A stretch of 6,904 bases of DNA. Origin: Burkholderia gladioli (GTDB taxonomy: Bacteria > Pseudomonadota > Gammaproteobacteria > Burkholderiales > Burkholderiaceae). Of this stretch, positions 1 through 6,774 are shown in pieces. How positions within the stretch are numbered: the stretch's first letter is position 1; each line of letters opens with the position of its first letter. Both the position numbers and the translations under genes were made by a program. Below the pieces are notes generated by a model. The model made no database searches. It saw nothing but the letters and a program-made list of their open reading frames with translations, and had not been told where the DNA came from. The stretch spans positions 1-6,904 of the forward strand of contig WNEB01000078.1 in the NCBI GenBank assembly GCA_009914575.1, written 5' to 3'.

Positions 1-216
1 CTGGCTCTCTTGAAATTTGAGTGGGTGAAAAGGGCCGCCGGGGTACGAAAACCTACGTCGCAAAACGGTATCTTCCCACCCCTAGCCCCGCCCCAAGGCG
101 GGGAAGTCCTCGCCGCCGGACGGGCTCGTAGATTTCTCCGCATCAAGGGTTCGCTGCGCCTGGCTTCGCCCGCCCTTGACCCGGAAAAATCCGCCCACTC
201 GAAATTCAAGAGAGGC
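1..216 (+). repeat. MITE-like dispersed repeat, copy 1 (short form, 216 bp)
   Basis: This segment matches 2654-2919 along its whole length: by eye there are 8 substitutions in 216 aligned bases plus one 50-nt gap, and homology ends sharply at 216/2919. The ends form imperfect terminal inverted repeats. The left end (3-25) contains CTCTCTTGAAATTTGAGTGG, and the right end (194-216) read in reverse complement contains CTCTCTTGAATTTCGAGTGG, about 20 of 23 matching. A smaller internal hairpin, CCCCGCC-CCAA-GGCGGGG, lies near 85-105. No transposase is encoded. The open frame running through it from a TTG at 10 is judged non-coding. Identity with copy 2 begins at the first base of the window, so the true left boundary may lie upstream. 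A non-autonomous element (MITE) or a dispersed palindromic repeat both fit. No target duplication could be checked, because the left flank is outside the window. Confidence 0.75.
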
Positions 217-406
217 CGCGGACTTTACCGGTTGGCGAAGGTGTTGCACTTCAGATTTGAGGCCGCCCCGACTTTTCGCCTTCAATCCGACACTTATTTA
301 CGTGATTCAAGGGTTTTCCCTTATCATCATTCCGGTCGGTCGAACGTTGTTGAGTCATACGGCCCGTTGTTTTCCGGTTTTCACCCGCCTCATCATCGAA
401 TTCGCA
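217..406 (+). other. AT-richer leader between repeat copy 1 and the FUSC gene
   Basis: This non-repeat stretch is visibly richer in A and T than the flanking coding DNA, as expected for a promoter and leader. A TATCAT hexamer at 322-327 resembles a sigma-70 -10 box, but no acceptable -35 lies at the right distance, so I do not call a promoter. A small perfect hairpin, AAGGG-TTTT-CCCTT, sits at 309-322. The FUSC reading frame remains open through the whole stretch, which leaves the start of that gene uncertain. Confidence 0.4.
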
Positions 407-2557
407 ATGCTTCGCCACCTTCACCATCGCCTCAGGCACTTCGTCGCGGCCCGCCTGAAAAATCTCAATGTCCTCGCGGGCTCGTGGTCCCGCCGGCGAC
501 CGTTGTGGATGGGGTCGTTCGCGGTCAACGATGCCAGCCTGTCCGAAGGGCTGCGTGCAGCCTGCGCCTCGACCGCTATGCTGGTGATCGGCAATCTGCT
601 GCACGAACCCGATTTCGCCTGGGCGGCGATCGGCGCGTTCTGGACTTGCCTGGCCGATGCGGCTGGCTCGAACCGCACGCGTTTCGCGTCGATGGCGAGC
701 TTCGCGGCGCTGTCGGCCGTGTGCGGCGGGGCGACGGCGTTCGCCTCGGGCGCCGGCACGCTGGTCGCGCTGCTTGCCGTGCTGGCGTTCACCTCGCTCG
801 GCGCGCTCGGTCGCATCTGGGGCGCGGCCACGGCGCAGGTCACCATCCTCGCCGCAACCGCCTGCGTGGTGATGGCCGATCGTCCGATGCACGACTGGCG
901 CGCGGGCCTCGCGTTCCTTGGCGTGTATTTCGGCGGTTGCGTGTTCGCGATCGTGCTGAGCCTGACCGTCTGGCGCATTCATCCGTTCGCGCAGGGGCGC
1001 GCGGTCGTGCGCGGCGTGTATGTGCGGCTCGCCGATATCGCGCATGACGCGTCGCGGCTGCTGTCGGACCCGGCGCAGACGCAGCGCGCCTGGGAAATGC
1101 ACGCCTCGAAATATCGCTCCGACGCGCGCGCCGCGCTCGAAGCCTCGCGCCGCACGCTGGCGCGCATGCCGGTGGCCAAGACCGACCGCCGCGAATCGTA
1201 TGCGAACCTGCTGATCGCCGTGGCCGAGGGCGAGCGCTGGTTCGCGCATCTGATCGCGGTGGCGGGCGTCTGCCAGCGCGGTCGTCAGACCTTGCGCGAT
1301 CCGGCGCGCGCGGCGCGCGTGCTGGCCGGCATCGCCGAGTTGCTGAGGCGTGTCGGCGACGCGATCGACGCCGCGCCGTGGGAGCGACCCGACGTGCTGC
1401 AACGCCGGCTGCGCCGCTTCGCGCGCGGCCTCGACGCGGCGCTCGGCGAATCCATGACGATGGCGCTGCAGCTCGAACCCGATCCATCCGACGTGACGCA
1501 GGCGCCGCGTCAGAAACAGAGCTGGCCGCGTGCGTTGCGCTCGGTGCTGGAGCGCGCCTGGGTGACGTTGCGCGCGAACCTGTCGTGGAAATCGATCGGG
1601 CTGCGTCATGCCGCACGCGTCGCGGTGGCCACCACGCTCGGCTTCCTGGTGGTGCGGCTGCTCGGCGTGCCGTTCGGCTATTGGACGACGATGGCGACGC
1701 TGCTGATCCTGCAACCGTCGATCGCGGGCAGTTGGCCGCGCAGCGTGGAGCGCGCCGCGGGCAGCATCGTCGGCGGCCTGCTGGCGGCCGCGATCGGGCT
1801 GGCCGTGCATTCGCCGATCGGCATTTCGCTTGCCGTGTTTCCGCTGGTCTGCGCGACGATGGCGCTGCGCCCGGTCAGCTACAGCCTGTTCGTGCTGTTC
1901 CTCACGCCCACTTTCGTGCTGGTGGCCGACTTCGCCACGCCGACCGCGAACGAGCTGGCCTATGCGCTGACGCGGCTCGGCAACAACGTGTTCGGCTGCG
2001 TGATCGCGCTGGCGGCAACCTTCCTCCTGTGGCCGACGCGCGAGCAGATCGACATTCGCGGCCAGCTGGCATCGGCGATCTCCGCGAACCTGCGCTATCT
2101 GGTCGACGCGATCGAGGCGCCGGGGCGCGCGAACCGCGAGGCCGAACGGCTGCGCCGCGAGGCCGGCCTGGCCAGCAACAACGCCGAGGAAGCGTTCAAC
2201 CGGATCCGTCTCGAACGGCTCGACGACACGCGTTTCGACACGGTCGCCTCGACCGTGCTCGGCCTGCTGCGCCGGATGGCCGGCACGGCCGCGCACTTGC
2301 GTCTCAGCGTGCACGGCCCGCGCATGGAGGTGGATCTTGTGGAGTGGGTGGCGTCGGCCAGCGACGACATCGACGCGATGCTCGCGACCGGCCGCGTGCC
2401 GGCGCGCCATCCGCTGCCGCCGCGCGAGAAGCTCGCGCAACTCGAAATGGATGCGGTTGGCCAGATCGCGCTGCTGCAACGCCTGATCGGCGATCTGCAG
2501 GGCGACGACGGCCCGCTCGCGCGGCGCAACGTCGCGGCGGTGCGCCGCGCGAGCTGA
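407..2557 (+). CDS. FUSC family inner-membrane protein (YccS/fusaric acid resistance-type transporter)
   Basis: This predicted inner-membrane protein belongs to the fusaric-acid-resistance (FUSC) superfamily, whose characterised members (AaeB, FusC-type) export aromatic acids. The substrate here is unknown. From the ATG at 407 it has 716 residues, close to YccS. It has two halves. Hydrophobic segments cluster at about residues 50-188, followed by a charged cytoplasmic region of about 190-400. A second membrane block lies at about 402-542 and contains the FUSC-type stretch GYWTTMATLLILQPSIAGSW, followed by an arginine and GG-rich helix. A charged, helical C-terminal region (about 545-716) follows. 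No membrane-fusion (AaeA-like) partner gene is adjacent. The frame stays open upstream to 176, but that part runs into repeat copy 1 and leader DNA, so I chose the ATG at 407. It lacks a clear Shine-Dalgarno; an in-frame ATG at 509 is an alternative. The gene is closed by the terminator at 2618-2654. The family is secure, the substrate is not. Confidence 0.9.
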   Translation: MLRHLHHRLRHFVAARLKNLNVLAGSWSRRRPLWMGSFAVNDASLSEGLRAACASTAMLVIGNLLHEPDFAWAAIGAFWTCLADAAGSNRTRFASMASFAALSAVCGGATAFASGAGTLVALLAVLAFTSLGALGRIWGAATAQVTILAATACVVMADRPMHDWRAGLAFLGVYFGGCVFAIVLSLTVWRIHPFAQGRAVVRGVYVRLADIAHDASRLLSDPAQTQRAWEMHASKYRSDARAALEASRRTLARMPVAKTDRRESYANLLIAVAEGERWFAHLIAVAGVCQRGRQTLRDPARAARVLAGIAELLRRVGDAIDAAPWERPDVLQRRLRRFARGLDAALGESMTMALQLEPDPSDVTQAPRQKQSWPRALRSVLERAWVTLRANLSWKSIGLRHAARVAVATTLGFLVVRLLGVPFGYWTTMATLLILQPSIAGSWPRSVERAAGSIVGGLLAAAIGLAVHSPIGISLAVFPLVCATMALRPVSYSLFVLFLTPTFVLVADFATPTANELAYALTRLGNNVFGCVIALAATFLLWPTREQIDIRGQLASAISANLRYLVDAIEAPGRANREAERLRREAGLASNNAEEAFNRIRLERLDDTRFDTVASTVLGLLRRMAGTAAHLRLSVHGPRMEVDLVEWVASASDDIDAMLATGRVPARHPLPPREKLAQLEMDAVGQIALLQRLIGDLQGDDGPLARRNVAAVRRAS

Positions 2558-2617
2558 GCGCGCGGCAGGCTAGGGGCGCGCCGCAACGCAAGCACTGCGA
2601 ACTATCGCGCCTCGAAC

Positions 2618-2654
2618 GAAAAACGGGCGACGCTTTCGGCGTCGCCCGTTTTTC
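2618..2654. terminator. Bidirectional intrinsic terminator between the convergent FUSC and LOG genes
   Basis: A perfect inverted repeat pairs GAAAAACGGGCGACGC (2618-2633) with GCGTCGCCCGTTTTTC (2639-2654) around a 5-nt TTTCG loop. The GC core is flanked by an A-tract on the left and a T-tract on the right, so it forms a Rho-independent terminator when transcribed in either direction. It lies 60 bp after the FUSC stop codon and about 300 bp past the LOG stop on the other strand. It can therefore end both convergent transcripts. Its last base is the first base of repeat copy 2. Confidence 0.92.
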
Positions 2655-2919
2655 TGGCTCTCTTGAAATTTGAGTGGGTTAAAAGGGCCGCCGGGGTACG
2701 AAAACCTACGTCGCAAAACGGTATCTCCCCACCCCTAGCCCCACCCCAAGGCGGGGAAGTCCTCGCCGCCGGACGGGCTCGGGGGCCAGGCGGCGCAGGC
2801 TTTGCCTGGCCCGAGCCCTCAAGCGTGCTCGTAGATTTCTCCGCATCAAAGGTTCGCTGCACCGGGCTTCGCCCGCCCTTGACCCGGAAAAATCCACCTA
2901 CTCGAAATTCAAGAGAGGC
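2654..2919 (+). repeat. MITE-like dispersed repeat, copy 2 (long form, 266 bp)
   Basis: This is a second copy of the element at 1-216, in the same orientation and about 96% identical outside one indel. Its terminal inverted repeats lie at about 2656-2678 and 2897-2919; the right end has one more mismatch than in copy 1. It carries 50 nt (2782-2831) absent from copy 1, which exactly accounts for the length difference (266 versus 216). The insertion point is flanked by GGGCTCG and GTGCTCG. It begins immediately at the FUSC/LOG terminator and ends 33 bp short of the LOG stop codon, so LOG transcripts would read through it in antisense. No target-site duplication is convincing. Open frames across it (TTG at 2663 on plus, a start near 2862 on minus) look like by-products of the repeat. 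Confidence 0.78.
2775..2818. repeat. Strong hairpin inside repeat copy 2
   Basis: GGGCTCGGGGGCCAGGC (2775-2791) pairs with GCCTGGCCCGAGCCC (2804-2818), giving 15 base pairs with a two-G bulge and a 12-nt loop. All but the first seven bases of the left arm lie in the 50-nt segment missing from copy 1. No T-tract follows on either strand, so it is not a classical intrinsic terminator, though it should fold strongly in RNA or single-stranded DNA. Confidence 0.8.
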
Positions 2920-2933
2920 GTTTTCCTTTGACG

Positions 2934-2950
2934 CGCCGCGAGGCGCGGCG
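2934..2950 (-). other. GC hairpin just downstream of the LOG gene stop
   Basis: CGCCGCG (2934-2940) pairs with CGCGGCG (2944-2950) around a 3-nt loop, two bases beyond the LOG stop codon on the minus strand. No run of U follows in that direction, so it is at best a weak or Rho-assisted terminator or an RNA 3'-end stabiliser. The stronger terminator for this transcript is at 2618-2654. Confidence 0.45.
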
Positions 2951-2952
2951 GC

Positions 2953-3720
2953 TTACAGATAGAACATGCGGTCGTCGTCGCGGCGATCGTCGCGTTCGGG
3001 CTGCGCCTCTTCCTGCGCTTCGCCTTCCTCGCCGGTATCTTCGTAGAACGCGAGCACGGCTTCGAGCACCTGATCGGGATCGTCGATCACCTGCATCAGA
3101 TCCATGTCGGCCGGATTGATCAGGCCCATCGGAATCAACTGATCGCGGAACCATTGCAGCAGCCCCTGCCAGAACTCGCTGCCGACCAGGATGATCGGCA
3201 CGAGGCGAGACTTCTTGGTCTGGATCAGGGTGAGCACTTCGGACAGTTCGTCGAGCGTGCCGAAGCCGCCCGGCATCACCACCACCGCGTCGGAGTTCTT
3301 CACGAACGTGACCTTGCGCGTGAAGAAATGGCGGAAGCGCAGCGAGATGTCCTGGTAGTTGTTGCCCGATTGTTCGTGCGGCAATTCGATGTTCAGGCCG
3401 ACCGACGGCGCCTTGCCCGCATGCGCGCCCTTGTTGGCCGCTTCCATGATGCCGGGACCGCCGCCGGAGATCACGGCGAAGCCCGCATCGGACAGCTTGC
3501 GCGCGATTTGCGCGGCCAGCTGATAGTGCGGCGACTCGGCTTTCAGACGCGCGGAACCATAGATGCTGACGGCAGGGCGGATCTCCGAGAGGTACTCGGT
3601 CGCCTCGATAAACTCTGCCATAATCGTGAACATCTGCCACGAAGCGCGGGCTTTCTTTGCTGTCCCGCGTTCTTGATCTGCCAGCGAACGCAAGCTCGGA
3701 ATCACTTTTCTCTTATTCAT
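2953..3720 (-). CDS. LOG family (TIGR00730) Rossmann-fold protein, putative nucleotide 5'-monophosphate phosphoribohydrolase
   Basis: A 255-residue cytosolic protein of the LOG/YvdD (lysine decarboxylase-like fold) family. Characterised members hydrolyse the N-glycosidic bond of (cytokinin) nucleoside 5'-monophosphates, releasing base and ribose 5-phosphate. The core spans about residues 48-225: a Rossmann start AVSIYGSAR (50-58), the glycine motif SGGGPGIMEAANKGA (85-99), RK at 135-136, and the signature PGGFGTLDE (150-158). R135 and E158 are 23 residues apart, the same spacing as catalytic R98/E121 of Corynebacterium LOG, so activity is likely. A basic N-terminal extension (1-45) precedes the core. 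The last ~29 residues form an acidic, Glu/Asp/Arg-rich low-complexity tail ending in MFYL. The ATG at 3720 matches the N-terminus I recall for Burkholderia homologues. It is preceded by a weak CAGG Shine-Dalgarno (3725-3728) lying inside polA. Older annotations as 'lysine decarboxylase' are not supported. Substrate is unknown. Confidence 0.93.
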   Translation of the reverse strand: MNKRKVIPSLRSLADQERGTAKKARASWQMFTIMAEFIEATEYLSEIRPAVSIYGSARLKAESPHYQLAAQIARKLSDAGFAVISGGGPGIMEAANKGAHAGKAPSVGLNIELPHEQSGNNYQDISLRFRHFFTRKVTFVKNSDAVVVMPGGFGTLDELSEVLTLIQTKKSRLVPIILVGSEFWQGLLQWFRDQLIPMGLINPADMDLMQVIDDPDQVLEAVLAFYEDTGEEGEAQEEAQPERDDRRDDDRMFYL

Positions 3721-3745
3721 AATGCCTGAAGAACAGAACCTGGAA
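3700..3745. promoter_or_regulatory. Divergent start region with 1-bp spacing (LOG gene / polA)
   Basis: The minus-strand ATG of the LOG gene ends at 3718-3720 and the plus-strand ATG of polA begins at 3722, leaving a single base (3721) between them. Any promoter, leader and ribosome-binding site of one gene must lie inside the coding sequence of the other. polA has no Shine-Dalgarno in the 20 bases before its ATG (the run is pyrimidine-rich), and the nearest purine cluster (CGGAA at 3697-3701) is too far away. I could not identify convincing -35/-10 pairs; TTGATC at 3673-3678 has no partner -10. Confidence 0.5.
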
Positions 3746-6484
3746 GGTAAGACCCTGCTGTTGGTTGATGGTTCGAGCTATCTCTATAGGGCTTACCACG
3801 CAATGCCCGATTTGCGCGGACCGGACGGTCAACCGACCGGTCCGCTCTACGGCATCATCAACATGCTGCGCCGCATGCGCAAGGAAGTTACAGCGGAGTA
3901 TAGCGCGTGCGTGTTCGATGCGAAGGGCAAAACCTTCCGCGACGATCTCTATACCGAATACAAGGCGAACCGCCCGTCGATGCCGGCCGATCTCGCGCTG
4001 CAGATCGAGCCGATTCACGAGGCCGTGCGCGCGCTCGGCTGGCCGCTGCTGATGATCGAAGGCGTCGAGGCCGACGACGTGATCGGCACGCTGGCGCACG
4101 CCGCCGAAGCGCGCGGAATGAAGGTCGTGATCTCGACCGGCGACAAGGATCTCGCGCAGCTCGTGACGAGCCGGGTGTCGCTCGTCAACACGATGACCAA
4201 CGAAGTGCTCGACCGCGACGGCGTGATCGGCAAGTTCGGCGTGCCGCCGGAGCGCATCGTCGATTACCTCTCGCTGATCGGCGACACGGTGGACAACGTG
4301 CCGGGCGTCGAGAAGTGCGGCCCGAAAACGGCCGTGAAGTGGCTGACGCAATACGAAACGCTCGACGGCATCGTCGAGCACGCGGCCGAGATCAAGGGCG
4401 TGGTGGGCGACAACCTGCGCCGCGCGCTCGATTTCCTGCCGCTCGCGCGCAAGCTCGTGACGGTCGAAACGGCCTGCGAGCTGAAGCCGCAGGTCGAGAC
4501 GATCGAAGCCTCGCTCGCAACCGGAGCCGAAGCGCGCGACGCGCTGCTGCCGATCTTCGAGGCGAACGGCTTCAAGACCTGGCGGCGCGAGCTCGAGGCC
4601 GCGCCCGCTGCCGGCAGCGCGAACGGCGACGAGGCGGCCGGCGACGGCGCCGAACCGGTGCCGGCCGCAGCGGCGGTCGAACGCCATTACGAAACCGTGC
4701 AGACCTGGCCGCAGTTCGATGCGTGGCTCGCGAAGATCGATGCCGCCGAACTGACCTCGTTCGATACCGAAACCACCTCGCTCGATCCGATGGTCGCGCA
4801 GGTCGTCGGCATTTCGCTGTCGACCGAGCCGGGCAGCGCTGCCTACATTCCGGTCGCGCACCGCGGCCCGGACGTGCCCGAGCAACTGCCGCGCGACGAA
4901 GTGCTGGCGAAGCTCAAGCCGTGGCTCGAAAGCGCCGAGCGCAAGAAGGTCGGCCAGCATCTGAAGTACGACGCGCAGGTGCTGGCGAACTACGACATCG
5001 CGCTGAACGGCATCGAGCACGACACGCTGCTCGAATCCTACGTGCTCGAATCCCATCGCACGCACGACATGGACAGCCTCGCGCTGCGCCATCTCGGCGT
5101 GAAGACGATCAAGTACGAGGAGGTGGCGGGCAAGGGCGCGCAGCAGATCGGTTTCGACGAAGTGGCGCTCGACGCGGCCGCGGCCTATGCGGTCGAGGAT
5201 GCCGACATCACGCTGCAACTGCATCGCGCGATGTACCCGCACGTCGCGCGCGAGGCGGGGCTCAAGCGCGTATATGCCGAGATCGAGCTGCCGGTGGCGA
5301 TGGTGCTGCGCAAGATGGAGCGTACCGGCGTGCTGATCGACAGCGAGCGGCTCGTCAAGCAGAGCAGCGAGATCGCGACGCGCCTGATCCAGCTTGAGGG
5401 CGAAGCCTACGAACTGGCCGGCGGCGAATTCAACCTCGGCTCGCCGAAGCAGATCGGCCAGATCTTCTTCGAGAAGCTCGGCTTGCCGGTCGTCAAGAAA
5501 ACGCCGAGCGGCGCGCCGTCCACCGACGAGGAAGTGCTGCAGAAGCTCGCCGAGGATTACCCGCTGCCGAAGCTGCTGCTCGAGCATCGCGGCCTGTCGA
5601 AGCTGAAATCCACCTACACGGACAAGCTGCCGCGCATGATCAACGCGAGCACGGGGCGCGTCCACACCAACTACGCGCAGGCTGTGGCCGTGACGGGCCG
5701 CCTCGCGTCGAACGATCCGAACCTGCAGAACATTCCGGTGCGCACGGCCGAGGGTCGCCGCATTCGCGAGGCGTTCATCGCGTCGCCGGGTTGCAAGATC
5801 GTGTCGGCCGACTACTCGCAGATCGAACTGCGCATCATGGCGCACATCTCCGGCGACGAATCGCTGCTGCGCGCGTTCTCGCAGGGCGAGGACATCCACC
5901 GCGCGACAGCCGCCGAGGTGTTCGGCGTGACGCCGCTCGAAGCCAGCAACGATCAGCGCCGTATCGCCAAGGTCATCAATTTCGGCCTGATCTACGGCAT
6001 GAGCGCGTTCGGCCTCGCCTCGAACCTCGGCATCACGCGCGACGCGGCCAAGCTCTACATCGACCGCTATTTCGCGCGCTATCCGGGCGTGGCGAACTAC
6101 ATGGACACCACGCGCGCCTCGGCCAAGGACAACGGCTACGTCGAAACCGTGTTCGGCCGCCGGCTCTGGCTGCCCGAGATCAACGGCGGCAACGGCCCGC
6201 GCCGTCAGGCCGCCGAACGCGCGGCCATCAATGCGCCGATGCAGGGCACCGCGGCCGACCTGATCAAGCTGTCGATGATCGCCGTCGATGGCTGGCTCGA
6301 CCGCGACGGCCTGCGGTCGCGCATGATCATGCAGGTGCACGACGAACTGGTGCTCGAAGTGCCCGAGGACGAGCTCTCGACGGTGCGCAAGAAGCTGCCC
6401 GAGATGATGGCCGGCGTGGCGAAGCTTAAGGTGTCGCTGGTGGCCGAAGTGGGCGCCGGCAGCAACTGGGAGGAAGCGCACTGA
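3722..6484 (+). CDS. polA: DNA polymerase I
   Basis: This 920-residue enzyme removes RNA primers, fills Okazaki gaps and does repair synthesis (E. coli PolA is 928). Domain 1, the 5'-3' exonuclease (about 1-290), keeps its metal ligands D16, D66, E116, D118, D119, D141, D143, D188 and D191, equivalent to E. coli D13 to D188. An Ala/Glu/Asp-rich linker (about 291-320) follows. The 3'-5' proofreading domain (about 321-515) has FDTET (D348, E350), KYD (D417) and YAVED (Y489, D493), so proofreading should be active, unlike in Taq. The polymerase domain (about 520-920) has motif A SADYSQIELR (D697), the O helix RRIAKVINFGLIYG (R746, K750, F754, Y758) and motif C QVHDE (D874), matching E. coli D705, R754, K758, F762, Y766 and D882. 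The ATG at 3722 gives the normal N-terminus with the first exonuclease motif at residue 15. The gene diverges from the LOG gene with one base between starts. No frameshift or lost catalytic residue is seen. Confidence 0.98.
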   Translation: MPEEQNLEGKTLLLVDGSSYLYRAYHAMPDLRGPDGQPTGPLYGIINMLRRMRKEVTAEYSACVFDAKGKTFRDDLYTEYKANRPSMPADLALQIEPIHEAVRALGWPLLMIEGVEADDVIGTLAHAAEARGMKVVISTGDKDLAQLVTSRVSLVNTMTNEVLDRDGVIGKFGVPPERIVDYLSLIGDTVDNVPGVEKCGPKTAVKWLTQYETLDGIVEHAAEIKGVVGDNLRRALDFLPLARKLVTVETACELKPQVETIEASLATGAEARDALLPIFEANGFKTWRRELEAAPAAGSANGDEAAGDGAEPVPAAAAVERHYETVQTWPQFDAWLAKIDAAELTSFDTETTSLDPMVAQVVGISLSTEPGSAAYIPVAHRGPDVPEQLPRDEVLAKLKPWLESAERKKVGQHLKYDAQVLANYDIALNGIEHDTLLESYVLESHRTHDMDSLALRHLGVKTIKYEEVAGKGAQQIGFDEVALDAAAAYAVEDADITLQLHRAMYPHVAREAGLKRVYAEIELPVAMVLRKMERTGVLIDSERLVKQSSEIATRLIQLEGEAYELAGGEFNLGSPKQIGQIFFEKLGLPVVKKTPSGAPSTDEEVLQKLAEDYPLPKLLLEHRGLSKLKSTYTDKLPRMINASTGRVHTNYAQAVAVTGRLASNDPNLQNIPVRTAEGRRIREAFIASPGCKIVSADYSQIELRIMAHISGDESLLRAFSQGEDIHRATAAEVFGVTPLEASNDQRRIAKVINFGLIYGMSAFGLASNLGITRDAAKLYIDRYFARYPGVANYMDTTRASAKDNGYVETVFGRRLWLPEINGGNGPRRQAAERAAINAPMQGTAADLIKLSMIAVDGWLDRDGLRSRMIMQVHDELVLEVPEDELSTVRKKLPEMMAGVAKLKVSLVAEVGAGSNWEEAH

Positions 6485-6489
6485 TTCGC

Positions 6490-6517
6490 CGCGCGGCGCG
6501 CTCCGGTGCGCCGCGCG
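6490..6517 (+). terminator. GC-rich hairpin after polA, possible terminator
   Basis: CGCGCGGCGC (6490-6499) pairs perfectly with GCGCCGCGCG (6508-6517) around an 8-nt loop, six bases after the polA stop codon. Only two T residues follow, so this is a weak candidate for intrinsic termination. It may instead pause polymerase, protect the 3' end or act with Rho. Confidence 0.5.
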
Positions 6518-6648
6518 TTCGACCGGCGGCTCGCGGCAGCCGCCCGCCTTATCAGGCATGATGCGGAAGCATGCGGTGGCGACGACGTTTCCGGGTTCAT
6601 TTCGAAATCGCCGCGCACACAATCGTATGCACTCCTGAAATCAATGCC

Positions 6649-6654
6649 GGGGGA
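6649..6654 (+). promoter_or_regulatory. Shine-Dalgarno-like site of the interrupted oxidoreductase gene
   Basis: GGGGGA lies four bases before the ATG at 6659. It decides between this ATG and an in-frame ATG five codons upstream (6644), which has no such site and would place the G-run inside the coding sequence. Confidence 0.6.
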
Positions 6655-6658
6655 TCGA

Positions 6659-6774
6659 ATGCATCGTTTCATCATCGTAGGCGGCGGCGCCGGCGGGCTC
6701 GAACTCGCGACCCGGCTAGGCGACCGTGACGGCGCGCGCGGCAAGCGCGAAGCCCGTGCGCTCATCAAGCTGGT
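6659..6774 (+). pseudogene. ndh: NADH dehydrogenase-like FAD oxidoreductase, 5' fragment cut by an IS element
   Basis: The first 38 codons encode an N-terminal dinucleotide-binding motif: a hydrophobic beta strand at residues 4-7 (FIIV), then GGGAGGLELATRLG (8-21), the GxGxxG fold that binds FAD ADP in two-dinucleotide-binding flavoproteins. The context and the wording of this N-terminus resemble Burkholderia type II NADH dehydrogenases, in which a VDRN-type strand comes next and the whole protein is about 430 residues. Type II enzymes pass electrons from NADH to quinone at the membrane without pumping protons. Here the frame enters the insertion sequence at 6775 after KL plus two bases of the next codon, picks up about 11 unrelated residues and stops at 6806-6808. 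The product lacks the active core and is presumed inactive. The remainder probably lies beyond the IS, outside the window. Another pyridine-nucleotide-disulphide oxidoreductase is possible. It follows polA by 174 bp on the same strand. Confidence 0.75.

Noticed and set aside
251..2479. 742-codon open frame on the minus strand opposite the FUSC gene
   Set aside because: Arg/His/Gln-rich composition, no motif, and it mirrors the codon structure of the plus-strand membrane protein gene.
1378..2673. 431-codon plus-strand frame overlapping the FUSC gene
   Set aside because: Shifted-frame shadow, Arg/Ala-rich, running through the terminator into the repeat; the FUSC frame carries the membrane segments.
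1..2919. Composite transposon made of two IS copies around the FUSC gene
   Set aside because: Neither flanking repeat encodes a transposase and no target duplication is visible. The term would claim mobility that the sequence does not show.
2663..2962. 99-codon open frame across repeat copy 2 (and the matching frame from position 10 in copy 1)
   Set aside because: It starts with TTG in the inverted repeat and is broken in frame by the 50-nt indel between copies, so the two copies do not preserve one protein. No domain is seen. The shared start reflects DNA repeat identity.
3154..3729. 191-codon plus-strand frame opposite the LOG gene
   Set aside because: Antisense shadow with Arg/His/Gln-rich composition; the minus-strand frame carries the complete LOG motifs.
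3713..6622. 969-codon open frame on the minus strand opposite polA
   Set aside because: It lies antisense to a fully conserved polA. Its product is Arg/His/Ala/Asp-rich with no recognisable domain, as expected from stop-poor antisense frames in GC-rich genes.
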